A stretch of 45,717 bases of DNA, from NCBI GenBank assembly GCA_002395135.1, contig DGWC01000026.1, positions 1-45,717 of the forward strand. The letters run 5' to 3'. This stretch comes from Prevotella sp. UBA4268 (GTDB taxonomy: Bacteria; Bacteroidota; Bacteroidia; Bacteroidales; Bacteroidaceae). This document shows positions 9,573-18,257 of this stretch, one piece after another. The stretch's first letter is position 1, and each line of letters starts with the position of its first letter. The notes beneath the pieces were generated by a model. It was not told the DNA's origin and ran no database searches. It worked only from the letters and a program-made list of their open reading frames with translations. Position numbers and translations under genes: made by a program.

Positions 9573-12047
9573 TCATCTTCTTAACGAAGCGAGCAGCGTA
9601 TCAAGCGTGTTGATATCAGTAATTAACACTTCACGCGGCCTGCTGCCCTGGGCAGCACCCACAATTCCCGCTTTCTCCAACTGGTCCATCAGTCTTCCTG
9701 CGCGGTTGTAGCCGATGGCAAATTTGCGCTGTATCATACTCGTTGAGCCTTGCTGTGATACAACGATTGAGGCAGCAGCCTCTTCGAAAAGGGGATCCAG
9801 CGAACTCGTATCCATGGCACTTCCGCCTCCCAGGCCTTCGCCTTCGTCGGTTGCCGGCTCTGGCAATTCCAATGGAGAGAGTGGTCCTGGCTGTGAAGCA
9901 ATGTATTTATTGATGCGTTCAACCTCAGGAGTATCAACGAATGCACACTGCACACGTTCCGGTTCATTGCCCACGAGAATCAGCATATCACCACGTCCTA
10001 TCAACTGATTGGCACCCGGACGGTCGAGAATGGTACGTGAGTCGATCATCGAACTCACCCTGAATGCCATACGTCCCGGGAAGTTTGCCTTGATCGTACC
10101 TGTAATAATGTTTGTGGTCGGGCGCTGTGTCGCAATCACCATGTGTATTCCCACGGCACGCGCAAGTTGTGCAATGCGCGCGATAGGCAATTCAACCTCC
10201 TTGCCGGCAGTCATAATCAGGTCGCCGAACTCATCGATAATCACTACGATATAGGGCATATACTCGTGCCCTTTGGTCAGATCCAGTTGATGGTTCAGAT
10301 ACTTTTGATTGTATTCCTTGATATTTCGTGCCTTCACAAGTTTCAGCATGTCGTAGCGATGATCCATCAGTTTGCAAAGACTGTTCAGTGTTCTAACCAC
10401 TTTTGTCACGTCTGTGATGATGGCATCATCCTCATCTCCTGCCACTTTTGCCATGAAATGCGGCTCAATAGGGCCATAAACGCTGAATTCCACCTTCTTC
10501 GGGTCAATGAGAATAATCTTCAATTCATTCGGATGCTTCTTGTATAGCAATGAGGTAATGATGGCATTCAGACCCACAGACTTACCTTGTCCTGTGGCAC
10601 CGGCAACAAGCAGATGCGGAATCTTGGCCAAATCCACCATGTACACCTCGTTGGTGATGGTCTTTCCCAATGCAATCGGTAGTTCCATCGTTGTTTCCTG
10701 GAACTTCTTGGAGTTAAGTATCGATTCCATCGACACGATATTTGCCTTTTTGTTCGGCACTTCTATACCAATCGTTCCTTTGCCGGGGATGGGCGCGATA
10801 ATACGTATTCCCAACGCAGCAAGGCTCAGTGCAATATCATTCTCCAGGTTTTTGATTCTGGAAATGCGCACTCCTTCAGCAGGCTGTATCTCATAGAGCG
10901 TAATCGTTGGACCCACTGTGGCTTTGATACTCTTGATTTGCACGCCGAAACTGTTGAGCACTTCCACAATACGGTTCTTGTTGGCCGTCTGTTCTTCCAT
11001 ATCGATGAAAGGCTTGCTGTCGCTTTCATATTTCTGAAGCAAATCCAGGGCAGGGTATTTATACTTCGTCCACGGCTCTTTATGATTAATCGGCGTGCTG
11101 AGATCCACCTCTCCTCCCACGGTGTGTCCTTTTGCTTTCTCTTCCTCACCGGCGAGTTCGATGTCCATCTCCGTGTTGCCGGCCTCGCTTTTTGACGATT
11201 TTTCTCCTTCAGGATGCTCATTCTCTGCATCGCTATCATCAGACTCTGCCTTCTGATTTGCAGCAGCAGTGGCAGCCACTTCTTCGCCGTCGAAGACCAC
11301 CGTCTGGGGTTCTGGATCGTCGAATGTTGTAGGATCTTCTACCGGATTAATGACTTCCTCCGCCTGCTCTTCGTCTTTCTTATGCTCGTTAGTAATGACA
11401 AACTGCACTTTGTTCGTGATATAGCCGATGGGATTCAGCATCTTGCGAATCACGGTAATCGTCTCACTGCTTAGATAGGTGAGAAAGAGAATGGCCACAA
11501 GCGCCAAGACGGCAGTCAGTCCGGGCGTTCCTATTACATTTTCAAGAAACTGACAGCAGAACAGTCCATGGTCGCCACCGGGATTGAACACCTGATCGCC
11601 CATGATAGGAGTGAGGAACTTGGCAAAGGTTACTGAGCACCATATCATCACTACTACCAGACAGAGGAACCATTTCAGCAGGTTGATGTTGTTATAAGCA
11701 TGCATCATTCTCAGCCCGACCAGTGCCAAGAGCACAGGAATGATGAATGCCGCGATACCAAAACACCGCGCAATGAAAAAGTTCGACAGCAATGCGCCGA
11801 TGGAGCCGCAACTGTTCTGGAAGTCGCGCGTGCTGTTCAGCCATTCATTCGGCCGCAAATCCAGAACAAGACTCTGGTCGGCTTCTCCTGTGGAAAAATA
11901 GGAGATGAAGGCTATGATGGTATAGACAGATACCAGCAACAGCACAAATCCGAAAATGAAATTGAATATATCGTTCTGAAAAATGTTCTTGATTCCGATG
12001 GCCTCAGTAAATGATTTTGCCGGGCGAGTTTGCTTCTTTTTTGCCAT
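9573..12047 (-). CDS. ftsK: DNA translocase FtsK/SpoIIIE
   Basis: Septum-bound DNA pump that moves the chromosome termini into the daughter cells and aligns dif sites. The 824-residue protein has four N-terminal membrane helices (about 28-50, 92-112, 123-145 and 176-193), then an acidic, low-complexity linker (about 220-325). The motor follows, with Walker A GATGQGKS at 483-490, a Walker B region (YIVVIIDEFGDLIM) and the ARAVGIHMVIATQRP signature. The C-terminal winged-helix gamma domain contains GYNRAGRLMDQLEKAGIV. It is the first gene of a likely operon with the LolA-like and DUF5687 genes. A -7-like box lies about 30 nt upstream. Confidence 0.96.
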   Translation of the reverse strand: MAKKKQTRPAKSFTEAIGIKNIFQNDIFNFIFGFVLLLVSVYTIIAFISYFSTGEADQSLVLDLRPNEWLNSTRDFQNSCGSIGALLSNFFIARCFGIAAFIIPVLLALVGLRMMHAYNNINLLKWFLCLVVVMIWCSVTFAKFLTPIMGDQVFNPGGDHGLFCCQFLENVIGTPGLTAVLALVAILFLTYLSSETITVIRKMLNPIGYITNKVQFVITNEHKKDEEQAEEVINPVEDPTTFDDPEPQTVVFDGEEVAATAAANQKAESDDSDAENEHPEGEKSSKSEAGNTEMDIELAGEEEKAKGHTVGGEVDLSTPINHKEPWTKYKYPALDLLQKYESDSKPFIDMEEQTANKNRIVEVLNSFGVQIKSIKATVGPTITLYEIQPAEGVRISRIKNLENDIALSLAALGIRIIAPIPGKGTIGIEVPNKKANIVSMESILNSKKFQETTMELPIALGKTITNEVYMVDLAKIPHLLVAGATGQGKSVGLNAIITSLLYKKHPNELKIILIDPKKVEFSVYGPIEPHFMAKVAGDEDDAIITDVTKVVRTLNSLCKLMDHRYDMLKLVKARNIKEYNQKYLNHQLDLTKGHEYMPYIVVIIDEFGDLIMTAGKEVELPIARIAQLARAVGIHMVIATQRPTTNIITGTIKANFPGRMAFRVSSMIDSRTILDRPGANQLIGRGDMLILVGNEPERVQCAFVDTPEVERINKYIASQPGPLSPLELPEPATDEGEGLGGGSAMDTSSLDPLFEEAAASIVVSQQGSTSMIQRKFAIGYNRAGRLMDQLEKAGIVGAAQGSRPREVLITDINTLDTLLASLRR

Positions 12048-12076
12048 TTTGAACCTTATTAATTTTATTTTATCTG

Positions 12077-12084
12077 CAAAAGTA
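12077..12084 (-). promoter_or_regulatory. ftsK: Putative -7 box for ftsK
   Basis: Read on the minus strand the bases are TACTTTTG, matching the Bacteroidetes -7 consensus TAnnTTTG, 30 nt before the ftsK start codon. No clear TTG is found at the -33 position. Confidence 0.5.
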
Positions 12085-12127
12085 ATTGAAATTTGTCAGA
12101 TTTCGCCATGAAATCGCATTTTTTTTC

Positions 12128-12135
12128 TAATTTTG
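12128..12135 (+). promoter_or_regulatory. Putative -7 box for the exonuclease-rlmI-tilS operon
   Basis: TAATTTTG matches TAnnTTTG and lies 20 nt before the ATG at 12156, giving a short leader of roughly 14 nt. No TTG stands at -33. Together with the ftsK box it makes a divergent promoter region. Confidence 0.55.
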
Positions 12136-12155
12136 CACCTTGATACTGCAATATA

Positions 12156-12812
12156 ATGAAAAAAATACTCTATAACAAGTTCGACAAGAAACAACTCAAC
12201 CAATTACCTATCGTCAGTTTCGAGGGGCGAATCATTGTTGTGATATCACCGGGAGAGACACGCAAGGCGGTAGATTTCCTGCTCTCACAACCCATTCTCG
12301 GGGTTGACACAGAGACGCGCCCTTCGTTCCAAAAGGGCATTTCGCATCAGGTGGCATTACTCCAAGTGTCAACAAAAGACATCTGTTTCCTCTTCAGACT
12401 TAACTATACCGGCATAACACCTGACATCCTCCGGCTGCTGGAAGACAAAACGGTGCCGAAAATCGGATTGTCGTGGCACGACGACATCAGTGCCCTGCAC
12501 CGCAGGTGTGAGTTCGTGCCTGGCTATTTCATCGATATTCAAGACCATGTATGCGAACTGGGCATTGAAGACCTTAGTCTGCAAAAACTCTATGCCAATC
12601 TCTTCCGCCAGAAAATCAACAAAAAACAGCAACTCAGCAACTGGGAAGCCGAGGTTTTAAGCGACAAGCAGAAACTATATGCTGCCACCGATGCCTGGGC
12701 ATGCCTGAAAATCTATGAAGAACTGATGTCTCTGAAAACCACGAACAACTATCAACTGGAAATTGTCAATGATGAATTACAAGAAAATATATCTCAAAAA
12801 AGGGAAGGATGA
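12156..12812 (+). CDS. 3'-5' exonuclease of the DEDDy (RNase D-like) family
   Basis: A 218-residue single-domain nuclease, predicted to remove nucleotides from 3' ends by a two-metal mechanism. The acidic residues of the fold are visible: Asp51 and Glu53 in GVDTETRP, Asp110 in WHDDISAL, and Tyr175/Asp179 in YAATDAW, the last pair marking the DEDDy subclass. No HRDC domain is present, so it is smaller than classic RNase D; the substrate cannot be told from sequence. Its last 44 nt overlap the start of the RlmI-like gene, which implies translational coupling and suggests a link to RNA metabolism. Confidence 0.85.
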   Translation: MKKILYNKFDKKQLNQLPIVSFEGRIIVVISPGETRKAVDFLLSQPILGVDTETRPSFQKGISHQVALLQVSTKDICFLFRLNYTGITPDILRLLEDKTVPKIGLSWHDDISALHRRCEFVPGYFIDIQDHVCELGIEDLSLQKLYANLFRQKINKKQQLSNWEAEVLSDKQKLYAATDAWACLKIYEELMSLKTTNNYQLEIVNDELQENISQKREG

Positions 12813-13956
12813 AAGCCTGAAGCGTTTTCATCCATGGGTGTTCTCTGGTGCCATTCAGCATACCGAAGGCGATATTGCTGAAGGAGAAACCGTGCGAGTG
12901 ATCAACAGCAATGGGGAGTTTATTGCCATAGGACACTATCAGATCGGCAGCATTGCCGTGAGAGTGCTGTCTTTTGAAGACATAGAAATCGACTTCGACT
13001 TCTGGCTTTCCCGTCTGCAAGAGGCGCTCAACATGCGCATCAGCATCGGCGTGGCCGACAATCCCGACAACAATACATTCAGGCTCGTTCACGGCGAAGG
13101 CGACCATCTGCCCGGACTGGTTATCGACTGCTACGGCAAAACGGCCGTTCTGCAGGCCCATAGCGTAGGTATGCACGTTTGCCGCCATATCATTTCCAAG
13201 GCGCTGCTGCAGGTAATGGGCAGCCGCATTGAGAACATCTATTATAAAAGCGAGACAACGCTGCCTTTCAAGGCCGATCTCAGTCAGGAAAACGGATTTA
13301 TCCATGGCGAAAGCGCTGACAACATCGCCATCGAAAACGGACTGAAATTCCATGTTGACTGGCTGAAAGGGCAGAAGACAGGCTTCTTTGTCGACCAAAG
13401 AGAGAACCGCGCGCTTCTCGAAAAATATGCCCGTGGCCGCAGCGTGCTGAACATGTTCTGCTATACAGGTGGCTTTTCGTTTTATGCCATGCGTGGCGGC
13501 GCTGCCTTGGTGCATAGCGTTGACAGCAGTGCCAAGGCCATTGAACTGACCAATGCTAATGTAGAAATGAACTTCCCCGGTGATAAGCGCCATCAAGCAT
13601 TCTGCGACGACGCCTTCAAATATCTGGATGCTGCCGACGGGAAATATGATTTGATTATTCTGGACCCACCTGCTTTTGCCAAACATCGTGCTGCCTTGCA
13701 CAACGCTCTGAAGGGTTATACGCGCCTGAATGTGAAAGCATTCGAGCGAATCAAGCCTGGCGGCATCATGTTTACGTTCAGTTGCTCGCAGGTTGTGACG
13801 AAAGACAATTTCAGAAACGCCGTTTTCACCGCCGCCGCCATTAGCGGACGTCGTGTCAGAATTCTTCATCAACTTCATCAACCGGCCGACCATCCCATCA
13901 ATATCTACCATCCCGAAGGTGAATATCTAAAAGGACTTGTGCTGTATGTAGAATAA
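12769..13956 (+). CDS. rlmI: RlmI-like class I SAM-dependent rRNA (cytosine-C5) methyltransferase
   Basis: Predicted to methylate a cytosine of 23S rRNA (m5C1962 in E. coli RlmI). The 395-residue length matches RlmI (396). An N-terminal PUA domain (about 1-75) carries RFHPWVFSGAI. Then come the family phrase GFFVDQREN, SAM motif I (VLNMFCYTGGFS), motif IV DPPAF with Asp299, and the catalytic-type Cys339 in FTFSCSQ. ATG codons at 12769 and 12772 are both possible starts; a TTG at 12763 is less likely. It overlaps the exonuclease gene and lies 7 nt before tilS, so the three form one operon. Exact target specificity is inferred from the family. Confidence 0.88.
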   Translation: MMNYKKIYLKKGKDESLKRFHPWVFSGAIQHTEGDIAEGETVRVINSNGEFIAIGHYQIGSIAVRVLSFEDIEIDFDFWLSRLQEALNMRISIGVADNPDNNTFRLVHGEGDHLPGLVIDCYGKTAVLQAHSVGMHVCRHIISKALLQVMGSRIENIYYKSETTLPFKADLSQENGFIHGESADNIAIENGLKFHVDWLKGQKTGFFVDQRENRALLEKYARGRSVLNMFCYTGGFSFYAMRGGAALVHSVDSSAKAIELTNANVEMNFPGDKRHQAFCDDAFKYLDAADGKYDLIILDPPAFAKHRAALHNALKGYTRLNVKAFERIKPGGIMFTFSCSQVVTKDNFRNAVFTAAAISGRRVRILHQLHQPADHPINIYHPEGEYLKGLVLYVE

Positions 13957-13963
13957 TCCCAGC

Positions 13964-15388
13964 ATGAACACAAATCTCAGCATACAGAAGAGACTGGTTT
14001 CGAGCATTCGCGAATACGTGAGAAACCTGGATTTGATGCACCAGGAAGGCCGCTATTTGGTGGCTTTGTCCGGTGGTTCAGATAGTGTTTGTATGCTATT
14101 GGTATTAAAGGAGTTGGGGTTTTCTATTGAAGCAATACATTGCAACTTCCATCTTCGTGGCGAAGAGTCTGATTGCGACGAGCAGTTTTGTGTGGATTTG
14201 TGCAATAGGATGAATGTAAACCTTCATCGCATTCACTTTGATACAAAGGAATATGCACAGGCTCACGGCATCAGCATTGAGATGGCGGCAAGGGATTTGC
14301 GGTATTCCTTTTTCTGTCAACTCAACAACGACCTCCATACAGATGGTGTTTGCGTGGCTCACCACAAAGACGACGTGGTGGAAACTCTGATGATCAATCT
14401 GATAAGAGGTACGGGAATTCATGGTCTGACAGGCATTGATGCCAAACGTGAAATCACAGTCAACAACTTGAGTTGCAACATCATCCGCCCGATGCTGACC
14501 GTTTCGAAGAACGATATTCTTGATTTCCTCAGTGCCCAGCAGCAGCCGTATGTCACTGACAGCACAAATCTGGAAAACAGTTATGTGCGCAACCGAATCC
14601 GCCTTGACATCCTGCCAATCATGCGGACGATCAATCCGTCGGTGGACGAGAGCATTTTCAAGACGGCCAACAGGCTCAGAGAGGCTGCAAAGGTGTTCGA
14701 CGAAGCCGTTGGCAAGGCCATTCAGCAGTGTATTGAAAACACCGATGAATCCGGGAAATCTGTGCGTATAAGCGTGGACCAACTGCTCAGGCAAACATCT
14801 CCAGAATATACGATGTATAGCATTTTAAGCAGATACGCATTCTCTTCTGAGCAGATAGAGACCATCGCGCAAATGCTCTCTGCTTCGTCAGACAATACTG
14901 GCCGCTGTTTCGTTTCGCCCAGCCACGAACTGCTTATCGACAGAAATGCGCTATTGGTGGAACCGATTTCCAATATCCAGAAGAGCATGCGCATACCAGA
15001 ACCAGGCACATATATCTTTGGAGGAAAACCGGAAAAGAAGTTCCGCATTGAACTGATTGAATCAGAAAACGGCAAGGAGATTTCCAAGCAACTTAATATA
15101 GCGACCATTGATGCTGCTGATGTGGCGTTTCCACTCACCATTCGCACGGTTCAAGAGGGCGACCGCTTTCATCCATTTGGCATGAAAACAGCAACCGAAA
15201 ACGGACGTCCGCCCAAACTGGTGAGCGATTTCCTGACCGACAAAAAGATGTCTGTATTCGACAAACGCAAACAACTGGTGGTCGCCGATGCCAAAGGGCG
15301 TATCATTTGGCTGGTAGGAGAGCGCACTGACCATCGTTTCCGGGTGACAGAATCCACCAGGAAGATGCTGCGCCTCACGGTTTCTTAG
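13964..15388 (+). CDS. tilS: tRNA(Ile)-lysidine synthase
   Basis: Essential enzyme that converts C34 of tRNA-Ile(CAU) to lysidine using ATP and lysine, so that the tRNA reads AUA. The PP-loop motif SGGSDS is at residues 36-41. It is followed by HCNFHLRGEESDCDE and AHHKDDVVETLMINL, both typical of the N-terminal ATPase domain. The TilS middle domain and a C-terminal TilS_C domain (RTVQEGDRFHPFGM, KLVSDFLTDKK) complete the 474 residues, the long form of the family. It is the last gene of the exonuclease-rlmI-tilS operon. Confidence 0.95.
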   Translation: MNTNLSIQKRLVSSIREYVRNLDLMHQEGRYLVALSGGSDSVCMLLVLKELGFSIEAIHCNFHLRGEESDCDEQFCVDLCNRMNVNLHRIHFDTKEYAQAHGISIEMAARDLRYSFFCQLNNDLHTDGVCVAHHKDDVVETLMINLIRGTGIHGLTGIDAKREITVNNLSCNIIRPMLTVSKNDILDFLSAQQQPYVTDSTNLENSYVRNRIRLDILPIMRTINPSVDESIFKTANRLREAAKVFDEAVGKAIQQCIENTDESGKSVRISVDQLLRQTSPEYTMYSILSRYAFSSEQIETIAQMLSASSDNTGRCFVSPSHELLIDRNALLVEPISNIQKSMRIPEPGTYIFGGKPEKKFRIELIESENGKEISKQLNIATIDAADVAFPLTIRTVQEGDRFHPFGMKTATENGRPPKLVSDFLTDKKMSVFDKRKQLVVADAKGRIIWLVGERTDHRFRVTESTRKMLRLTVS

Positions 15389-15654
15389 GCGGTCCATCAT
15401 CTACGATGAAAGCATCGGGCAGAGCGGAATAATGGCAAGTTATATACGATGAAATCTGCGAAACCAAGAACTCTTATGGCTGAAATTGTCATGGAAAATC
15501 CGAATTTAAGTCTCTCATATCGGCAATATTAATCACTGACGGTCAATTAGTCGCGAAATACGCAAGATTTGGAGCATTTTCTGCAACTTATTGGCTAATA
15601 ACCAATTACAATAAAAATAAGTTTTTCTTGAACAAGGAAATCAGATGATTGCAG

Positions 15655-15761
15655 GCAAAACCTATGCTTTTGGGTTGTAAAAACATAGGTTTTGAGGTGC
15701 GAAACCATAGTTTTTGGGCAGTAAAACCATAGTTTTTGAAGGGTAAAAGCATAGGTTTTGC
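15655..15761. repeat. Five tandem 22-nt palindromic repeat units
   Basis: Units begin at 15657, 15679, 15701, 15723 and 15745, exactly 22 nt apart. Each has a conserved 16-nt quasi-palindromic core of the type AAAACCATAGTTTTTG or AAAAGCATAGGTTTTG, then six less conserved, G/T-rich bases. The outermost units are exact inverted copies of each other: 17 nt at 15655-15671 are the reverse complement of 15745-15761. Units 1 and 2 alone can also pair (AAAACCTATG with CATAGGTTTT). The 6-nt gaps are far too short for CRISPR spacers. Function unknown. Confidence 0.85.
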
Positions 15762-16035
15762 ACGGTGAAATGTGCGTCGTGGTAACGAATCTTTACGTTT
15801 TTGCGATTTCATCGCTCATTTTGCCCAACAATAAATTCTATTTCGAAGAAAAGCAGTAACATGATTTTGTCGCATTTTTTCGAATCATCAGCATGCTGTT
15901 TTGATGAAGAAAATGAAATTTAGGGCAACGTGTCTCCAGGTTCATTTTGCACGGGGAGCCGTCGGTGCGTTATGTTTCTCATCTAACTTACGTTGTTTTA
16001 CTCTTTAAGCAGATACCAGTTGAGTACATTTATTA

Positions 16036-16065
16036 TTGTTTTTCGGTTTATTTTTTGTATCTTTG
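16036..16065 (+). promoter_or_regulatory. Promoter of the alpha/beta hydrolase gene
   Basis: TTG at 16036-16038, exactly 19 nt, then TATCTTTG at 16058-16065. This is a full match to the Bacteroidetes -33/-7 promoter. The predicted transcript has a leader of about 70 nt before the ATG at 16144. Confidence 0.82.
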
Positions 16066-16143
16066 CATCAAGATGACCCACATCTTGCAGATTAATTACG
16101 GAAGCAAAACATATAATGGAAAAATAACAAACATCAATTGTTT

Positions 16144-16956
16144 ATGAAGAAGTGTTGCTTGTTGATGATGCTATTGATGCTCTTCATGGGCATGAATGCA
16201 CAGGAATATGAAACAACGGAGAACGTAAGTTACACCACGAAGAAGGATGCCTATTCGATGGAACGGCTGAAATTAGATGTTTATCATTCCAGAAAACGCC
16301 ACGACTGCCCGGTAGTGGTATGGTTTCATGGCGGCGGACTGGAAGGTGGCAACAAGTCTATTCCTGACCAATTGAAAGAAAAAGGCATGGTGGTGGTTGC
16401 AGTAAACTACCGACTGCTGCCCAAAGTCACTGTTGACCAGACGATTGACGATGCTGCAGAGGCCGTGGCATGGGTGTTCCGCCATATCGAAGAGTATGGA
16501 GGGAGCGTGAAAAAGATTGTTGTCACCGGTCATTCCGCCGGCGGATATCTGTCAATGATGCTCTGTTTGAACAAGTCGTGGCTCAACAAATACGACGTGA
16601 ATGCCGACGATGTGATGCTCTATGCGCCATTCAGCGGGCAAGCCGTCACACATTACAATGTGAGGAAGATGAACGGTATAGGTCCGCTCAGAGCCGTTAT
16701 CGACGAGTATGCACCTATCTATTGGGTGCGCAACGACTGCCCTCCGCTGGTTCTTATCTGTGGCGACCGCGAACTGGAACTCTATGGCCGGTACGACGAA
16801 AACCAGTATCTGGCCAGGATGATGAAATTGGCGGGACACCAGAAAACCTACCTCTATGAACTGGGCGGTCATGGCCACGGCCACATGGTGGGGCCGGCAT
16901 TCCATATCCTCGACACACATATCAAACAATTGTTAGGCGAAAAGACGAATCCATAA
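16144..16956 (+). CDS. Secreted alpha/beta hydrolase (carboxylesterase-like)
   Basis: A 270-residue alpha/beta hydrolase with a signal peptide (MKKCCLLMMLLMLF, cleavage after NAQ near residue 20), so it probably acts in the periplasm. It has the oxyanion-hole motif HGGG (62-65), the nucleophile elbow GHSAGG with Ser131, an acid-loop candidate near GDRELEL and a C-terminal His in GGHGHGHM. This layout is that of the hormone-sensitive-lipase/acetylesterase group; the substrate is unknown. The open frame begins with TTG at 16138, but ATG at 16144 is preferred. The gene has its own promoter and ends at a terminator shared with the convergent methyltransferase gene. Confidence 0.85.
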   Translation: MKKCCLLMMLLMLFMGMNAQEYETTENVSYTTKKDAYSMERLKLDVYHSRKRHDCPVVVWFHGGGLEGGNKSIPDQLKEKGMVVVAVNYRLLPKVTVDQTIDDAAEAVAWVFRHIEEYGGSVKKIVVTGHSAGGYLSMMLCLNKSWLNKYDVNADDVMLYAPFSGQAVTHYNVRKMNGIGPLRAVIDEYAPIYWVRNDCPPLVLICGDRELELYGRYDENQYLARMMKLAGHQKTYLYELGGHGHGHMVGPAFHILDTHIKQLLGEKTNP

Positions 16957-16963
16957 ACCGCAC

Positions 16964-17000
16964 AATTAAAGGCACATCCGTCATGGTTGTGCCTTTAATT
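16964..17000. terminator. Bidirectional terminator hairpin
   Basis: A perfect 13-bp stem (AATTAAAGGCACA at 16964-16976 and its complement at 16988-17000) with an 11-nt loop. The GC core GGCACA/TGTGCC is flanked by AATTAAA and TTTAATT, so it can serve both the hydrolase gene (+) and the methyltransferase gene (-). Confidence 0.75.
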
Positions 17001-17042
17001 ATATATGGTTGCCACTTTTATCATCTGGCAAAAACGTCCATT

Positions 17043-17876
17043 TTATCGCTGGCGTAACTCCCAGAAAGCAACGGCAGCAGCGGCTGCCACATTCAAAGAG
17101 TCCACCTGATGCGACATGGGAATCCTCACCACATAGTCGGCTTCGGCAATGGTTTCATGCGGCAGGCCGTCACCCTCTGTACCCATCACAATGGCAAGAC
17201 GTTCTTCACGCTTGAGTCTGTCGTCAGAAACGGAAATAGATTTGTCAGTCAATGCCATGGCTGCCGTGCGGAAACCGTAATCGTGGAGCGAGGGAATGGG
17301 ATGATCGAGCCATGTCCAGGGCACAAGAAACACCGATCCCATCGACACTCTAACGGCTCGGCGGTTCAGCGGATCACACGAATTGCGTGTCAGCAAGATA
17401 GCATCAATGCCCAAAGCGGCAGCAGAACGAAAGATGGCACCGATGTTTGTGGTGTCTACAACACCGTCGATGACCACCATGCGGCAGGCATCGGCACATA
17501 ATTCAGCAACTTTCGGCAGAGTGGGGCGGCGCATAGCGCACAGCACACCGCGCGTAAGGGTATAGCCGGTGAGTGATTCAAGCAGTTGCCGCGTACCTGT
17601 ATACACAGGGAAATCCGCCTCTTCACCGTCTGTGTCTTTTCTTATTTGCTCGCATCGGGTGATGATGTCCGCTGCATCGCCCGTGATATGCTTCTCTTCG
17701 CATAGCAGTGCCACGGGCTGAAAACCAGACTGCAGCGCCACACGAATCACTTTCGGACTTTCCGCAATAAATATTCCCTGAGCAGGATCCAGTTTGTTAC
17801 GCAACTGTGCTTCTGTCAACGAACTGAACATCTGCACGCCTGGATGCTGAAGAGACTCTATTTTGATGACTGACAT
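17043..17876 (-). CDS. TrmH/SpoU-family RNA 2'-O-methyltransferase
   Basis: SPOUT-class methyltransferase that adds a 2'-O-methyl group to rRNA or tRNA ribose. The 277-residue product has an N-terminal substrate-binding domain (FIAESPKVIRVAL) and the three SpoU knot motifs: NIGAIFRSAAALGID, IVMGTEGDGLP and IPMSHQVDSLNVAAAAAV. The open frame extends upstream with a TTG at 17939, but ATG at 17876 gives the normal family start. Its own promoter is predicted at 18049-18079. RlmB-like or TsnR-like specificity cannot be separated from sequence alone. Confidence 0.88.
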   Translation of the reverse strand: MSVIKIESLQHPGVQMFSSLTEAQLRNKLDPAQGIFIAESPKVIRVALQSGFQPVALLCEEKHITGDAADIITRCEQIRKDTDGEEADFPVYTGTRQLLESLTGYTLTRGVLCAMRRPTLPKVAELCADACRMVVIDGVVDTTNIGAIFRSAAALGIDAILLTRNSCDPLNRRAVRVSMGSVFLVPWTWLDHPIPSLHDYGFRTAAMALTDKSISVSDDRLKREERLAIVMGTEGDGLPHETIAEADYVVRIPMSHQVDSLNVAAAAAVAFWELRQR

Positions 17877-18048
17877 GATCGTTTTTAGGTTATTAATTCT
17901 CGTATTTGCTTTATCTATATATCGGCCGTAAGACGACAAGACCTATTAAGACTGTTATGTCTTATTACTTTTCCTTATGATGCCAGACCAGGCTATCTGC
18001 TCAAAAAAGGCATGTATGGGCTGTTCCAACGTCAACATGATCTGCCTG

Positions 18049-18079
18049 CAAAAGTACGCATAATCGTTAGAAACTGCAA
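18049..18079 (-). promoter_or_regulatory. Promoter of the TrmH-family methyltransferase gene
   Basis: On the minus strand, TTG (18079-18077), 20 nt, then TACTTTTG (18056-18049). The leader would be about 165 nt, long for this window. Confidence 0.6.
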
Positions 18080-18172
18080 TAACTCCATTGCAAAAAACGA
18101 TTGTTTTTTGTAAAATTGCAATCTTTTGACAAAAAAAACGACGATTTCGAGATGATATTCAAATGTTTTTAT

Positions 18173-18180
18173 TAATTTTG
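18173..18180 (+). promoter_or_regulatory. Putative -7 box of the dehydrogenase-DUF4301 operon
   Basis: TAATTTTG followed by C matches TAnnTTTG; no TTG is found at -33. It predicts a leader of about 70 nt before the ATG at 18258. Confidence 0.5.
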
Positions 18181-18257
18181 CGAAACAGATAGTTTCTATA
18201 TCTGCAATGATCATGACTTATATTTAATAATAATACACATTACAATCTATTAACACC

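Larger units (their letters stand above)
15389..16143. other. Long intergenic region with repeat array and promoter
   Basis: A 755-nt gap between tilS and the hydrolase gene. It holds the 22-nt repeat array (15655-15761) and, near its right end, a near-perfect Bacteroidetes promoter (16036-16065). The stretch 15389-15650 is AT-rich with no recognised gene, RNA or clear terminator. The stretch 15770-16030 likewise shows nothing I can name. Short open frames here (for example 15606-15812 on the minus strand) arise from the repeats or overlap the promoter and are not supported. Confidence 0.6.
17877..18257. other. Divergent intergenic region with promoters and a hairpin
   Basis: A 381-nt gap. 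It holds a minus-strand promoter for the TrmH-type gene (18049-18079) and a plus-strand -7 box for the dehydrogenase operon (18173-18180). Between them is an A/T-rich hairpin: TTGCAAAAAA at 18088-18097 pairs with TTTTTTGTAA at 18104-18113, nested inside ATTGCA...TGCAAT. No gene is supported in it. Confidence 0.55.

Noticed and set aside
12766..13911. 381-residue open frame antisense to the RlmI-like gene
   Set aside because: Fully antisense to a gene with clear catalytic motifs; no domain visible.
15655..15761. CRISPR array
   Set aside because: The gaps between repeated cores are only about 6 nt and no cas gene is in the window.
15606..15812. Small minus-strand open frame over the repeat array
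   Set aside because: Its sequence is the translation of the 22-nt repeats; since 22 is not a multiple of 3 the units are read in different frames, which is not how a repeat protein evolves.
15947..16147. 66-residue open frame before the hydrolase gene
   Set aside because: It spans the near-perfect promoter at 16036-16065 and overlaps the hydrolase start.
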